The notes beneath the pieces were generated by a model, which did not search any database, was not told where the DNA came from, and saw only the letters and a program-made list of their open reading frames with translations. Positions 11,341 through 19,992 of a stretch of 20,736 nucleotides of DNA are shown here, piece by piece. Origin of the DNA: a virus; IMG/VR virus record IMGVR_UViG_3300030382_002497, positions 1 to 20,736 of that record; one strand, 5' to 3'. The stretch's first letter is position 1. Every line of letters starts with the position of its first letter. The translations under genes and the position numbers were made by a program.

Positions 11341-11359
11341 ATTGTTAAAGTTTAACAAT
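11341..11359. promoter_or_regulatory. Palindrome copy 5, 19-bp perfect dyad next to a minus-strand stop
   Basis: The 17-bp core TTGTTAAAGTTTAACAA, identical to that of copy 3, with one matching base added on each side. It abuts the stop codon (11360-11362) of the last minus-strand tail gene. Here it follows a gene on the opposite strand from the other four copies, which argues for a position-specific role at gene ends rather than an effect tied to one operon. Confidence 0.62.
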
Positions 11360-12466
11360 CTACCAAGTCTCCACAAAGTCAAGACCAACATTCCAAGTCC
11401 TATGGGCGAACTGCTTGGCTTTAAATCCATTGTTGGATAATCTGTAATATCCATAGTCTCCTTCTGCTGTTGAATCTCCATCTAATGTAAATATAAACGG
11501 GTGATGCGAGCCTAATGTTTTTCTAAGAAATCTCCCGAATAGAGAATCATCATCCCATACTTGATTGGTTGCACTATTATCCAGAAATTCTGATTCTGCA
11601 AAAGTATCCGTATCAGCCATTATATCAAATTTAAGCGAGTGTGATTTTCTTCCATATCTTTGTGCAAATGTGTATGTGCTTGCATTACTGCCATCACCCC
11701 AATAATTAGACCAAGCAGGAACTCTGTACCACATCGGAACTCCTAAATTAGATGCATTAGAATAAGTATAACCCCCATCACTTGTGACCGGAGAGATGCC
11801 ATCGTAGTCATAAGAAGTTGATACATCTAATGATACTGGCTGAAAGTCATGGTACTCACCCCAGCAGATAGACCCAATTATTAAATCTTCATCGTAATCT
11901 GTAGCACTGCTTGTGTCATGCTCAATTATAATTCTTAAAAATTGGTTGTTTGTGCCTTCTCTTACAGGGTAAGTAATAAGAGTCCAGCCATCATAAGCGG
12001 GATCAATATAATCAGCAGTAGCATCGGCGGCGGCATTTATTACTTTGGTGTGATTTCCAGTTGTTGATATAACATCATTACTGGTCATGTTATACACATC
12101 ATCAATTGAAACTTTGAATACAGCACTTGCTGATGCAAAATTATGATTCAATATTGCTAAAAAACTTGTCCCAGACATTGCATTTGGAGAGTCCAACCCA
12201 GTATTTAAAGTAATCCAAAACTTCTTTGTAGTGGTAGCCACCTGAATATAATTATTAGGATGACCGTCAAATAAGTTCATTATATGACCTGAATCAAGAA
12301 CAACCGCTGATGTTCCATCATCCTGTATTAAGTTAGCACCGGGAGTGTTTGCTATATCTGTTCCCGTTCCATAACCTAGATTCCCCGTTGTAGCCCATCC
12401 ATTTGAATACAGAAACTGCATCATATCAACATAAGCTCTTGGTGTGCCTATTCTATTGTAACCCAT
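11360..12466 (-). CDS. Distal tail / tail-tip structural protein, 368 aa
   Basis: This is the last gene of the tail operon, starting one base after the upstream gene ends. The product has the composition of a secreted beta-rich virion protein: many Ser, Thr, Asp, Gly and Tyr residues, few lysines, few cysteines and no membrane span. Recurrent stretches such as YVDMMQFLYSNGWATTGN, TSFLAILNHNFASASAVFKV and RTWNVGLDFVETW suggest beta-sandwich folds. Position downstream of the tape measure and tail-tip genes in siphovirus-type phages usually marks baseplate or receptor-side components. No specific domain is recognised, so the exact role is inferred from context. Confidence 0.65.
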   Translation of the reverse strand: MGYNRIGTPRAYVDMMQFLYSNGWATTGNLGYGTGTDIANTPGANLIQDDGTSAVVLDSGHIMNLFDGHPNNYIQVATTTKKFWITLNTGLDSPNAMSGTSFLAILNHNFASASAVFKVSIDDVYNMTSNDVISTTGNHTKVINAAADATADYIDPAYDGWTLITYPVREGTNNQFLRIIIEHDTSSATDYDEDLIIGSICWGEYHDFQPVSLDVSTSYDYDGISPVTSDGGYTYSNASNLGVPMWYRVPAWSNYWGDGSNASTYTFAQRYGRKSHSLKFDIMADTDTFAESEFLDNSATNQVWDDDSLFGRFLRKTLGSHHPFIFTLDGDSTAEGDYGYYRLSNNGFKAKQFAHRTWNVGLDFVETW

Positions 12467-12467
12467 A

Positions 12468-14783
12468 TTAATTATCCACCTTTATTGCGGTAATGGAACA
12501 TCCTTTTACAGACTTACTTATATCCTTTATTATGAAGTAATCAGTCGTTGCCATTGCTGTTCCATACAGTTTTATTTTTGAATCCCAATTCTTAAATGAG
12601 ATTATATCTGTTATTTCTAGATCGTTATACATTGGTCTTGTACAATCAAATTTTATAATTACTTTACGATCTTTCATTATATTTTTGTAAGCATCAGCCA
12701 GTTTTTGTGCTGTATCTTCATCTAGGATCGCATCTGCTACCAATTCAAGTTTTAAACCATCTGAATAGTTATATCCATCAACAGTTGTCCCCTTGCTTGT
12801 AGAATCGGCTGAGTTTACCAGTTTAAGTGGCTGTTGTTGTATATGATCATATCTATAGTTTATATCTATATCATTCCTAACATTATTCAAAGGTGTCCTT
12901 GATATTGATTTGAAAATTATATCATTATAATCAACAACTTTATCTGCTGTAAATGTGCTTGTAGGAAGTAGGGCAGACCTTACTTTAAGTCTACCATCTC
13001 CACTCGCCCATACCCAGCAAAGTGACTGTCTGCATATCTTGTTTATTAAATCCTGCGAATCAATAAATTTATTTTGAGAAAGAGCATACTTTATATTGCT
13101 TACCCCATAATTAAGGACTACCCCTATTTCACCATCTGTAGTATTCCCCGCTGTATCAAATAAAGCATAGTCAATCTCTGAAGAAGTCAAACTAAGCTCT
13201 GTTCTTAAAACATCTTCTATCATGTATATAGGATTGGGTATAAGATCACCACTATCATAACCATTATTTCTAGAATCAGCATCTACCCAAGAACCAAACT
13301 CCCTACCCTTACCCGAGGCAAAAAGGTAATCAGTACTTCCGGGTGATTCACCTGCAATAGTTTGTACAATTGTTTTTCTTTTATCAATAGGAAGACCTGC
13401 TAAATCCGATTTATCATAAAAAGGACTAACCGTAGTAGACACAGACATTTCTTTTATACTAGAGAAAAAATGAGTAAATGTCTGACTTGGCTTTACCTGA
13501 AATTCTAATCCTACTTCATTAATTAGAACACTCATATTACCAGAACCACCAGTATTATCAATTGTTAAAAAGACTTCTGTTTCAATGTCCCAGGCTGTTT
13601 GATCGTCGCTACCAAAAAGTCCAGTAACTGTTGGATCATCATCCCCACCATTCCAAGTAATTGTATCTTTAACATCTCCCCCAGCACCAGCACCGCCAGA
13701 TGCTCTAAAACTAACTTCTGGGGCTGATCCTGTAAAACTCCCAAAGTCACATAATAATTTTACAGCAGTCAACACACCAAGATTTGGGAGTTTGCCTATC
13801 CTAAAACCAACAGATGTTGCCCCATCCCCACTTTGTGCTAAATTATATGGAGAACCTGAAAAGCTACTATCAATCATATTAGCATAGTTTGCTCCACCGT
13901 CATATGTACCATGAGACTGTAAAGGAACATAAACCTTCCAATCTACTCCAGTAGCAGTCACATAAGCACCAATTGCTGATGCAGAAACATTCGATGAATT
14001 ACAAGCACCATAAAAATTATCAATTTTCATATAGACTTTCCCTGTATCGGTAGTATTAATAATAACTCTATCGATAAGGGCTTTCACTCTAGCATTATCC
14101 TCGTCCCACTGATCTACTACTATAGCTGGGAATTTATGTGTAAAGTGTCTATCAAAATTTGCACCAGATGTGGGTATTGTACCAACATCTTCCCTATCAT
14201 GGAAACTGCCATATGACATGGGGATTGGTTTATTTATATTCTTCTCAGGTGCATTAGGATAATAATAATCATCACCAGATTCTGTATTTTGAATAATAGC
14301 TGTGGGCAATTGTTTATGATATCTCACACCATTATCTAATAAAGATAATGTAATATATTTTGTATCATATTCTATATTGCCAGAAATAATACCCATACCA
14401 ATCATCCTTGTTGAAGTATCATAAGTCCCAACCGAATTAGTATTTAAAAACAACTCCCACTTTCTATTAGCAAAGTTCAAAGTGGAAAATAGATCCGAAA
14501 ATCTACCGCCCTGAATAGAGTTTTCAGTATTAATTATCTTAACAGACATACTACCAATAGATGTAGTAAAGCTAAAAAAATCAAGGGACTGCGAATATCT
14601 ACCCCAGCTAGATACTAACCCATGGTATATATCACTGCCATCTACCCTATGCTGATCGCTGACTCCAATAAAATCTGTAGCAGATTCATCAGTATGGTAT
14701 AATTTTAATACCCAAAAAGCACTTGTACTGCCAAGTTTTAAGGAATCTGATAATGCTGTATCAAAGCCATCGTTATTAAGCAT
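12468..14783 (-). CDS. Large tail-tip / baseplate hub-like protein, 771 aa
   Basis: The gene directly follows the tape measure gene and overlaps it by eight bases. In tailed phages this position encodes the distal tail or hub protein that closes the tube. The N-terminal 200 residues (GSTSAFWVLKLYHTDESATDF, then RKWELFLNTNSVGTYDTS, then ISGNIEYDTKYITLSLLDNG) look like a beta-rich tail domain. The middle is glycine- and serine-rich, with a stretch of GASGG-like residues near 370-380. The C-terminal part (DLINKICRQSLCWVWASGDGRLKVR, then IDINYRYDHIQ) resembles the hub region of siphophage tail proteins. Assignment is by order, size and composition. Confidence 0.66.
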   Translation of the reverse strand: MLNNDGFDTALSDSLKLGSTSAFWVLKLYHTDESATDFIGVSDQHRVDGSDIYHGLVSSWGRYSQSLDFFSFTTSIGSMSVKIINTENSIQGGRFSDLFSTLNFANRKWELFLNTNSVGTYDTSTRMIGMGIISGNIEYDTKYITLSLLDNGVRYHKQLPTAIIQNTESGDDYYYPNAPEKNINKPIPMSYGSFHDREDVGTIPTSGANFDRHFTHKFPAIVVDQWDEDNARVKALIDRVIINTTDTGKVYMKIDNFYGACNSSNVSASAIGAYVTATGVDWKVYVPLQSHGTYDGGANYANMIDSSFSGSPYNLAQSGDGATSVGFRIGKLPNLGVLTAVKLLCDFGSFTGSAPEVSFRASGGAGAGGDVKDTITWNGGDDDPTVTGLFGSDDQTAWDIETEVFLTIDNTGGSGNMSVLINEVGLEFQVKPSQTFTHFFSSIKEMSVSTTVSPFYDKSDLAGLPIDKRKTIVQTIAGESPGSTDYLFASGKGREFGSWVDADSRNNGYDSGDLIPNPIYMIEDVLRTELSLTSSEIDYALFDTAGNTTDGEIGVVLNYGVSNIKYALSQNKFIDSQDLINKICRQSLCWVWASGDGRLKVRSALLPTSTFTADKVVDYNDIIFKSISRTPLNNVRNDIDINYRYDHIQQQPLKLVNSADSTSKGTTVDGYNYSDGLKLELVADAILDEDTAQKLADAYKNIMKDRKVIIKFDCTRPMYNDLEITDIISFKNWDSKIKLYGTAMATTDYFIIKDISKSVKGCSITAIKVDN

Positions 14784-17682
14784 TTACCCTCGTCCCTAAT
14801 GATGTTGCTTTATTCAATGCAGGGATTAACTCATTCCTAACATAATCATCTTGAACTATCCCGCCATTTATATTTACTGTAATTTGATTTGGGCTGTTCC
14901 CTTGGTTAATCTGGTTCATAGCCTCAATAGCTATGGATTGAACTGCCTTATGAGGTGTTACAGTTCGTCTGTCATTATTAACATTATTTGTTACTAATCC
15001 ACCTTCTTTGAATATCTCTACTAAACCACCCTTCTCATATACTTCCTTATTAACATTATTTGTTACTAATCCACCTTCTTTGAATATCTCTACTAAACCA
15101 CCCTTCTCATATACTTCCTTTGAAGAATTGTAATACTGCTGAACTAATCCACCCTTCTCAAACTTCTCTACCTTTTCTTTTATTAATTCTGTATCCCCGC
15201 TATTAATAGCATTCATTGCAGGGAGTCCAAATTTTTCAACAATATCTCTTTTTATAATAAATTCACCCTGTTCAGCTTCGATCAATGTTCCACCCTGAGA
15301 ATGTCTCCTACCGCCAATTAAACCGCCTTCTTCCAGTTTTTCTGCCTCAGCCATAGCCTTTACTGCGGCTATACTTGCCATCACACCTGCTGTACCTGCT
15401 GTAGCCGCTTGACCAAAACTTGCTGTTGATGCTAATGCGGCTGGAACTGCATATGCACTCGCTATTAATGCTCCAGTAGCCTTTGCAGATACTATTGAAG
15501 ATGCCTGAGATGCTTTTGATATAATCTGTTCTGCTATAATTTGTTTTATCTTCTCTTTTATCATCTCCCCTAAGAATCCTATAAAAGCATTTTTGGTAGC
15601 TTCAAGCACTTGCTTACGTCTTTCAGCACCATGCATATCCATATCAGTCATAGAGCGAATAAAAGTATCATACCCAGCTAAAAATGAATTATAGGCAATA
15701 TTTGTTTTTTCAAGATTCTTTATTACAACATCATGTTTTGCTTGTTCCACAAATTCTGTAATAGCTAATTCATTGAGTTTCATATCTCTAAATTTTTGAG
15801 CCTGTAAGTCAATTTGTAAAAACTGAAACTCTAAGTTCTCTTTATATATTTCTGCCTGAGCAGTTGCTATTTCTTTAAATGCGGCTAAATTTTCTTGATC
15901 TAATTGCTTCTGAAATGCCGCAATATCTTTTTCTAATTTAAGTTGATCTTCCTTAGCTTTTTTGTTTTTATTAGCCCACTCTTCTTGCTTTTTCTGTGCT
16001 TGTTCTTCTGTAAAATTCATACTGGTCAATTGCTCTAACCGTTCTGTAAATGCTTTCTTCACGGCTTCAGCATTTTTCTTTGCAAGCTCTATATCTTTTT
16101 CCTGTATTGCCAATTTCTTCTTCATTTCTTCTGAAACTTTATCAGAAGTTGCCACCACATTATAAGCGTGTTGTTTATCAATTAACTTTTCTATAAGAGC
16201 TTTTAATCTTAAAAAGACTGTCTGATTTTTCATTCCAACAGCGTCTTGCAAATCTTTTAAATTATCAGAAAGTGATTTTGTTTTATCTGCTGTAAATTCA
16301 AATTTTTTACCATATGTTTCTAATGCTTTCTCACCAGCTTCTGTAGCCTCAGCAAATTTCAAGTTTGTAGATTTCGCCTTAGTAGCAAAATTAATAAGCT
16401 CTGTCAAATCCTGTATCCAGCTAGATGTATGCTTAGACATTTTTTCAAAAAGTGGAGCTAATGCTGTCCCTAATGCAGTCGCAAGATTTTGTGAAGATGC
16501 ACCTAATTCATCAAGCGTATCTCTGGTGGCTAATTGCTCATCGCCAAGTGCCTGTACTTTACTCCTTGCGGCTTCCATTGTAGCATTAAGAAATGCTTGC
16601 TTTCTATCAGCATCAGATAATTTATCTTCCGCTATACCTAACTTTTCTGCATATGATTCATATGCTTGATCTGCCTTTACAATAATGCCAATATTATCTA
16701 ACATCAATCTTGACTGTCTGCCTATACCAGTAATAAGAGACTCAACAGCACTTGCTGTATCCCTCCCCAATGCTCTACCTAGCCTCTGGGCAATATCAAA
16801 CATTTCAGCCATTTCATCTGAGTTTTTGGTAATCCCAAGAATCATAGCATTATTCGCCTGTTGAAACAAATCAAAATCAGACATTGTATTATTTGTTGCT
16901 TTTTTTAGCTTACCTAATGCTATAGAATAGCTTTCTGTTGACCCAGCTAAGGTATTGAAAGCAGTTTCCATTGCATCCACTTTAGTAGCTTCTGATACCA
17001 TTCTAATTAATTGCCGAATCCCAAGACTCATAGCAAAGGAAACCAATAATAATTTAGATCGTAAAACAGCAAAAGCACCGCCAAGTATTCTTGTACTATG
17101 GGCTGTATCCATCATCCCTTTACCAGCAGTACCCTGTTGTATGGCTAGTCTCATCATTTCTGCCCTGACTTTTCTTATGGCTACAGCATTCCCTTTAAAT
17201 GCTCTAGTCAGAACACCAGTTTCCAGCCTTAAATGCTTAAAACTCTTTATCCCATTCTTTTTTATCTCAATATAAAGTTTGCGAGAAATATTCCGTTGTT
17301 TTTCTGTAGCTATACTTTGCTTTTCTATAGCCATACGTTGTTTTCTTAATGAATCTATATGCTCACTAACCGCTATCCTTAGCTTTTTGATAGCCACACG
17401 GTCACCATCCGATGCTTTTTTATATAACTCCGATTTTACGGCAACATCTTTTAAATTAGCTCCCTGTTTTTTTAATTGATAATTCAATCCAAGAAGTAAA
17501 ACCTCATGGCTTTTCTTACTGGCTTTTACTTTTTTCTCACTAGCCTCAGATTTTTTATTAAAATCTACAATTTTTGCTTGAGTATTTAGTAAGTTTTTTG
17601 TAGCCTTATCTAATGCCTTGATAGCATTAACTAATAATTGATCGCCATCTGGTTTAAATTGAATTGTTATTTCATTCTGCAT
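14776..17682 (-). CDS. Tail tape measure protein, 968 aa
   Basis: Length, order and composition mark this as the tape measure protein, which sets tail length and is ejected with DNA. The N-terminal 190 residues and residues about 500-680 are lysine/glutamate-rich helices with coiled-coil character. There are two hydrophobic stretches, about 200-226 (GGAFAVLRSKLLLVSFAMSL) and 728-781 (Ala-rich). A glycine-rich end follows (EEGGLIGGRRHSQGGTLIEAEQGEFII, then repeated EKGGLV units). Residues 855-878 and 879-902 are an exact 24-residue tandem repeat (KEVYEKGG...VTNNVN), encoded by a perfect 72-bp duplication. It overlaps the chaperone GT end by 11 bases. Confidence 0.88.
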   Translation of the reverse strand: MQNEITIQFKPDGDQLLVNAIKALDKATKNLLNTQAKIVDFNKKSEASEKKVKASKKSHEVLLLGLNYQLKKQGANLKDVAVKSELYKKASDGDRVAIKKLRIAVSEHIDSLRKQRMAIEKQSIATEKQRNISRKLYIEIKKNGIKSFKHLRLETGVLTRAFKGNAVAIRKVRAEMMRLAIQQGTAGKGMMDTAHSTRILGGAFAVLRSKLLLVSFAMSLGIRQLIRMVSEATKVDAMETAFNTLAGSTESYSIALGKLKKATNNTMSDFDLFQQANNAMILGITKNSDEMAEMFDIAQRLGRALGRDTASAVESLITGIGRQSRLMLDNIGIIVKADQAYESYAEKLGIAEDKLSDADRKQAFLNATMEAARSKVQALGDEQLATRDTLDELGASSQNLATALGTALAPLFEKMSKHTSSWIQDLTELINFATKAKSTNLKFAEATEAGEKALETYGKKFEFTADKTKSLSDNLKDLQDAVGMKNQTVFLRLKALIEKLIDKQHAYNVVATSDKVSEEMKKKLAIQEKDIELAKKNAEAVKKAFTERLEQLTSMNFTEEQAQKKQEEWANKNKKAKEDQLKLEKDIAAFQKQLDQENLAAFKEIATAQAEIYKENLEFQFLQIDLQAQKFRDMKLNELAITEFVEQAKHDVVIKNLEKTNIAYNSFLAGYDTFIRSMTDMDMHGAERRKQVLEATKNAFIGFLGEMIKEKIKQIIAEQIISKASQASSIVSAKATGALIASAYAVPAALASTASFGQAATAGTAGVMASIAAVKAMAEAEKLEEGGLIGGRRHSQGGTLIEAEQGEFIIKRDIVEKFGLPAMNAINSGDTELIKEKVEKFEKGGLVQQYYNSSKEVYEKGGLVEIFKEGGLVTNNVNKEVYEKGGLVEIFKEGGLVTNNVNNDRRTVTPHKAVQSIAIEAMNQINQGNSPNQITVNINGGIVQDDYVRNELIPALNKATSLGTRVNA
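14975..15120 (-). repeat. Perfect 72-bp tandem duplication in the tape measure gene
   Basis: Two copies, 14975-15046 and 15047-15118, are identical base for base, and two further bases of identity continue after the second. Because the unit is a multiple of three the frame is kept. The absence of any synonymous difference indicates a recent duplication or ongoing homogenisation. An assembly artefact is possible but would have to be in frame by chance. Confidence 0.9.
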
Positions 17683-18115
17683 CTTTTATTGCCTTTGCTT
17701 TTTGCCTTTCAACTAAGTTTGTAAGCATAAAACTCTTGTCCACCCACTTTTTGGGTTGATCTCCATAAGACCCCTTATGGGGAGATATTTTAAATTGTCT
17801 TGAGTACATAAATCTTTCTATATCTTTCTGTGCATTCCTATCTAATATTATGTTCTTGCAAGCAAAAAAGGGTAGTTGAGTCATTACCGCCATGGCGACA
17901 TTGAAACTCCTACCCTCTTTATTGATTTCATCTGTTTCCTGCTTTATTAGCTCAATAACTTCCCAAACATCATCATTTGATGTAAATGTACGGACTTCAT
18001 ATTTGCCATCGATTAAGACAGGAATTTGAGCCTTATAAGGGTATGTATGAAACCTACATCCCCCACAGCTATTATCTATTAGGAAGTTAGTTTCAAGCGT
18101 GAGGGCTTCTACTCC
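17672..18115 (-). CDS. Tail assembly chaperone GT extension, made by -1 frameshift
   Basis: This reading frame is open from 18115 to the stop at 17672-17674. It has no ATG, GTG or TTG in frame until about ATG 17893, although about 74 codons upstream of that are open with sensible protein sequence (NSCGGCRFHTYPYKAQI, then DVWEVIELIKQETDEINKEG). It lies -1 relative to the upstream chaperone gene and overlaps its end. Read through the G5 run it gives a fusion of about 230 residues, 83 from G plus 147 from this frame. This is the G/GT arrangement that precedes tape measure genes in siphophages. A 73-residue product from ATG 17893 alone is the less likely reading. Confidence 0.78.
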   Translation of the reverse strand, partial: GVEALTLETNFLIDNSCGGCRFHTYPYKAQIPVLIDGKYEVRTFTSNDDVWEVIELIKQETDEINKEGRSFNVAMAVMTQLPFFACKNIILDRNAQKDIERFMYSRQFKISPHKGSYGDQPKKWVDKSFMLTNLVERQKAKAIKDAE

Positions 18116-18123
18116 CCCAAGCG
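18109..18123 (-). promoter_or_regulatory. Programmed -1 ribosomal frameshift site
   Basis: On the coding strand the zero frame reads CGC TTG GGG GAG TAG. The G5 run occupies 18114-18118. Slipping back one base gives CTT GGG GGA GTA GAA and enters the GT frame just before the TAG. The P-site GGG can re-pair perfectly in the -1 frame, so the site is slippery in the sense known for tail chaperone genes, although it is not a classical X-XXY-YYZ heptamer such as lambda's. Confidence 0.7.
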
Positions 18124-18363
18124 TTGAAACTCCTGAACCGCTAAAGACAGTTCATTTTTTTCATCCTCAGTTAAGGATTTGATAAATTCATCATCAGCAT
18201 TTTCAACGCCTTTTCGCATCCAAGCGGTTCTTGCTTTCGCAAGATTAGTGATAGCCACAATTTCATTCCCCTCATATCTCATTTGAGGAATGTCATTGCA
18301 AGAGTCGATCTCGTCAACTGACATCTCTTTCAGCTTGACTTCCTTACCTGTAGATAACTTCAT
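18109..18363 (-). CDS. Tail assembly chaperone G-like protein, 84 aa
   Basis: A small acidic helical protein lying between the major tail protein and the tape measure gene, the standard position of chaperone G. It starts MKLSTGKEVKLKEMSVDEID and ends KNELSLAVQEFQRLGE, with no cysteine pair or membrane span. Its ATG overlaps the tail protein stop (TAATG), so translation is coupled. Most ribosomes would stop at TAG 18109-18111. A fraction should shift at the G5 run to make the GT fusion, the two forms together holding the tape measure protein during tail assembly. Confidence 0.78.
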   Translation of the reverse strand: MKLSTGKEVKLKEMSVDEIDSCNDIPQMRYEGNEIVAITNLAKARTAWMRKGVENADDEFIKSLTEDEKNELSLAVQEFQRLGE

Positions 18364-19352
18364 TAAGCTAAATCAAAGGCTATAGGAGCATGATCTCCAG
18401 TAACAGCTTTCATAGCAACATCCAGCATCATCATATCACCTTCGTTGAAAGTAACATCAGTTAGTATACCATCTGGTATTGCAATAGAGCAATCAGTTGC
18501 AGTCCCTTGAGTCATTGTAAAGAAATCTTCTTCTTTATGATCAGTTTGGGTATTGAAATTATGATATAAAGGTCTTGTAGCCGAATCATATTTAACAGTT
18601 GCATTCGCAGTGATAGCTATTTCTTCTCCTCTTCCAAATGCCTCATACCCATTAGCATTAAACCCAGTATAAACAGCAGGACTTTCTACAGTTACATCAA
18701 AAGCAGACATTATAACATCTATACCATAAACTTTTTTAGCACTTAATGAAGAAATTCCAATTAGTCCAGTACCATAAGCCGTACCAGCCTCTGCGGTTGC
18801 ATCGTTTGTTGTGGGATTGAATCCAGTTGATAAAGTAGCACTCCATTTATAAACTCCACCATCCGTGCCTGAGTCAGCAGATACAGTAAAACTTGTACAT
18901 AAGCAACCAGTTAAAACTGTATTATAACCATCTGTCGTATCCGGTGGTGCTAATATAAGTGTAAATGTTTTATCCCCTGCTGTTTCTCCATATTTTCCAG
19001 TAACTCCAGTAGCGGCTACTGCAACAGTAACATCAGCAACACTTGCTGGTGTTAGAGAATTTCCAGCAACACTTTGCATCAACATAACATGACCGCCATC
19101 ATTATGAAAAGTTCCAGATAGAGAAACTTCTACTGCTTTCATATCATTATCTTGAAAAAAGTCATCTTGGTGCAATACTCTGCCACTTCTTGACCTTACT
19201 CCTGCAACTTGGTTTGGACTAAGGCTTGGGAAGGCAACTGAATCTACATCTAATTGATAACAACCGGAGGATATATCTACGGCTGTACCCGGAGCCGCTT
19301 CCTCCTTTACCCATGCTTTAAAATCTTTTGGTGAAAAAACTGCGTTTGCCAT
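18363..19352 (-). CDS. Major tail (tube) protein, 329 aa
   Basis: Gene order (head-tail and tail terminator genes upstream, G/GT chaperones and tape measure downstream) identifies this as the tail tube subunit. The product is beta-rich with high Gly, Ser, Thr and Asp, opening MANAVFSPKDFKAWVKEEAA. It contains VEVSLSGTFHNDGGHVMLMQS and a closing part VTFNEGDMMMLDVAMKAVTG. The single domain plus an Ig-like middle (VTVAVAATGVTGKYGETAGD) is common in such proteins. A strong AAGGAG precedes ATG, which overlaps the stop of the 59-residue gene upstream (TAATG). Confidence 0.75.
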   Translation of the reverse strand: MANAVFSPKDFKAWVKEEAAPGTAVDISSGCYQLDVDSVAFPSLSPNQVAGVRSRSGRVLHQDDFFQDNDMKAVEVSLSGTFHNDGGHVMLMQSVAGNSLTPASVADVTVAVAATGVTGKYGETAGDKTFTLILAPPDTTDGYNTVLTGCLCTSFTVSADSGTDGGVYKWSATLSTGFNPTTNDATAEAGTAYGTGLIGISSLSAKKVYGIDVIMSAFDVTVESPAVYTGFNANGYEAFGRGEEIAITANATVKYDSATRPLYHNFNTQTDHKEEDFFTMTQGTATDCSIAIPDGILTDVTFNEGDMMMLDVAMKAVTGDHAPIAFDLA

Positions 19353-19531
19353 TATTTATCTCCTTTTTTGGAATTTTGTTTTTGTTCATCTGTTTTACCA
19401 TCTAATTGTTTAGGCACTGCTTCAAGCTCAACGCTCTTCCCTTGATTGAGTGCCACCCATTTATCATAGGGCAAGTTGCAATAATTGAAATTTGATGACA
19501 ACTTCTCCCCCTTTTTTAATTTAACTTTCAT
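19352..19531 (-). CDS. Small basic tail-operon protein, 59 aa
   Basis: ATG (19531-19529) follows AAGGAAT, and the TAA (19352-19354) overlaps the tail protein start. The product opens MKVKLKKGEKLSSNFNYCNL, has a middle LPYDKWVALNQGKSVELEAV and a lysine- and glutamine-rich end. The centre looks like a small beta domain. It fills an otherwise empty 200-base stretch between two structural genes and is coupled to the major tail gene, so it is probably a minor assembly factor. No family is recognised. Confidence 0.62.
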   Translation of the reverse strand: MKVKLKKGEKLSSNFNYCNLPYDKWVALNQGKSVELEAVPKQLDGKTDEQKQNSKKGDK

Positions 19532-19548
19532 ATCTATTCCTTATTACT

Positions 19549-19992
19549 TTAAGATACGTTTCCTAAGTGCATTCCTCTCCACTCCCATCTCATCACATTA
19601 AGACCATCAATCGTATTTTCTTCATCAGTTTTTTCATTAATACGACAAGTAGTCAATCTTCCATTAAAGTAAGCATTGCTACTTCCATCCATATTATCGT
19701 GGAAAAGAGCTTCTATATGCGATACCTGACGCAATATATGCTCCCAAGTATCCTTTTTTACCATTTTCTCTTTGAATGTGTATGACACATCCAAAATGTA
19801 TTCCCTAGTTTCTGAAGATGCTGTATGCCCAACTAAATCAGAACCTACAGGATTAAGACGTATGGACTGATTGCCCATATCCTTAAAATCTCCTGTGTAA
19901 ATCGGGATGCTACCTGCAAATTCATTATTTAAGAATGTGCGGATAGTATCCAAAATTTTTGTTTCCCATATATTGACAAATGTAATTGCCAT
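19549..19992 (-). CDS. Tail terminator/completion-like protein, 147 aa
   Basis: It lies between the head-tail connector and the small basic gene that precedes the tail tube gene, the usual place of the tail terminator. Its size and pattern fit: an N-terminal helix (FVNIWETKILDTIRTFLNN), then IRLNPVGSDLV, a central beta strand motif REYILDVSYTFKEK, a helix HILRQVSHIEALF and a final beta strand MRWEWRGMHLG. Terminators cap the tube and join it to the head. Its ATG overlaps the connector stop (TAATG). The family is judged from position and pattern, not a diagnostic motif. Confidence 0.6.
   Translation of the reverse strand: MAITFVNIWETKILDTIRTFLNNEFAGSIPIYTGDFKDMGNQSIRLNPVGSDLVGHTASSETREYILDVSYTFKEKMVKKDTWEHILRQVSHIEALFHDNMDGSSNAYFNGRLTTCRINEKTDEENTIDGLNVMRWEWRGMHLGNVS

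Noticed and set aside
15962-16165. 67-codon plus-strand frame rich in Phe, Ser and Cys
   Set aside because: Antisense shadow of the lysine/glutamate-rich coiled-coil of the tape measure protein.
16955-17275. 106-codon plus-strand frame within the tape measure gene
   Set aside because: Antisense shadow of a long helical coding sequence; hydrophobic and serine-rich composition is typical of antisense translation.
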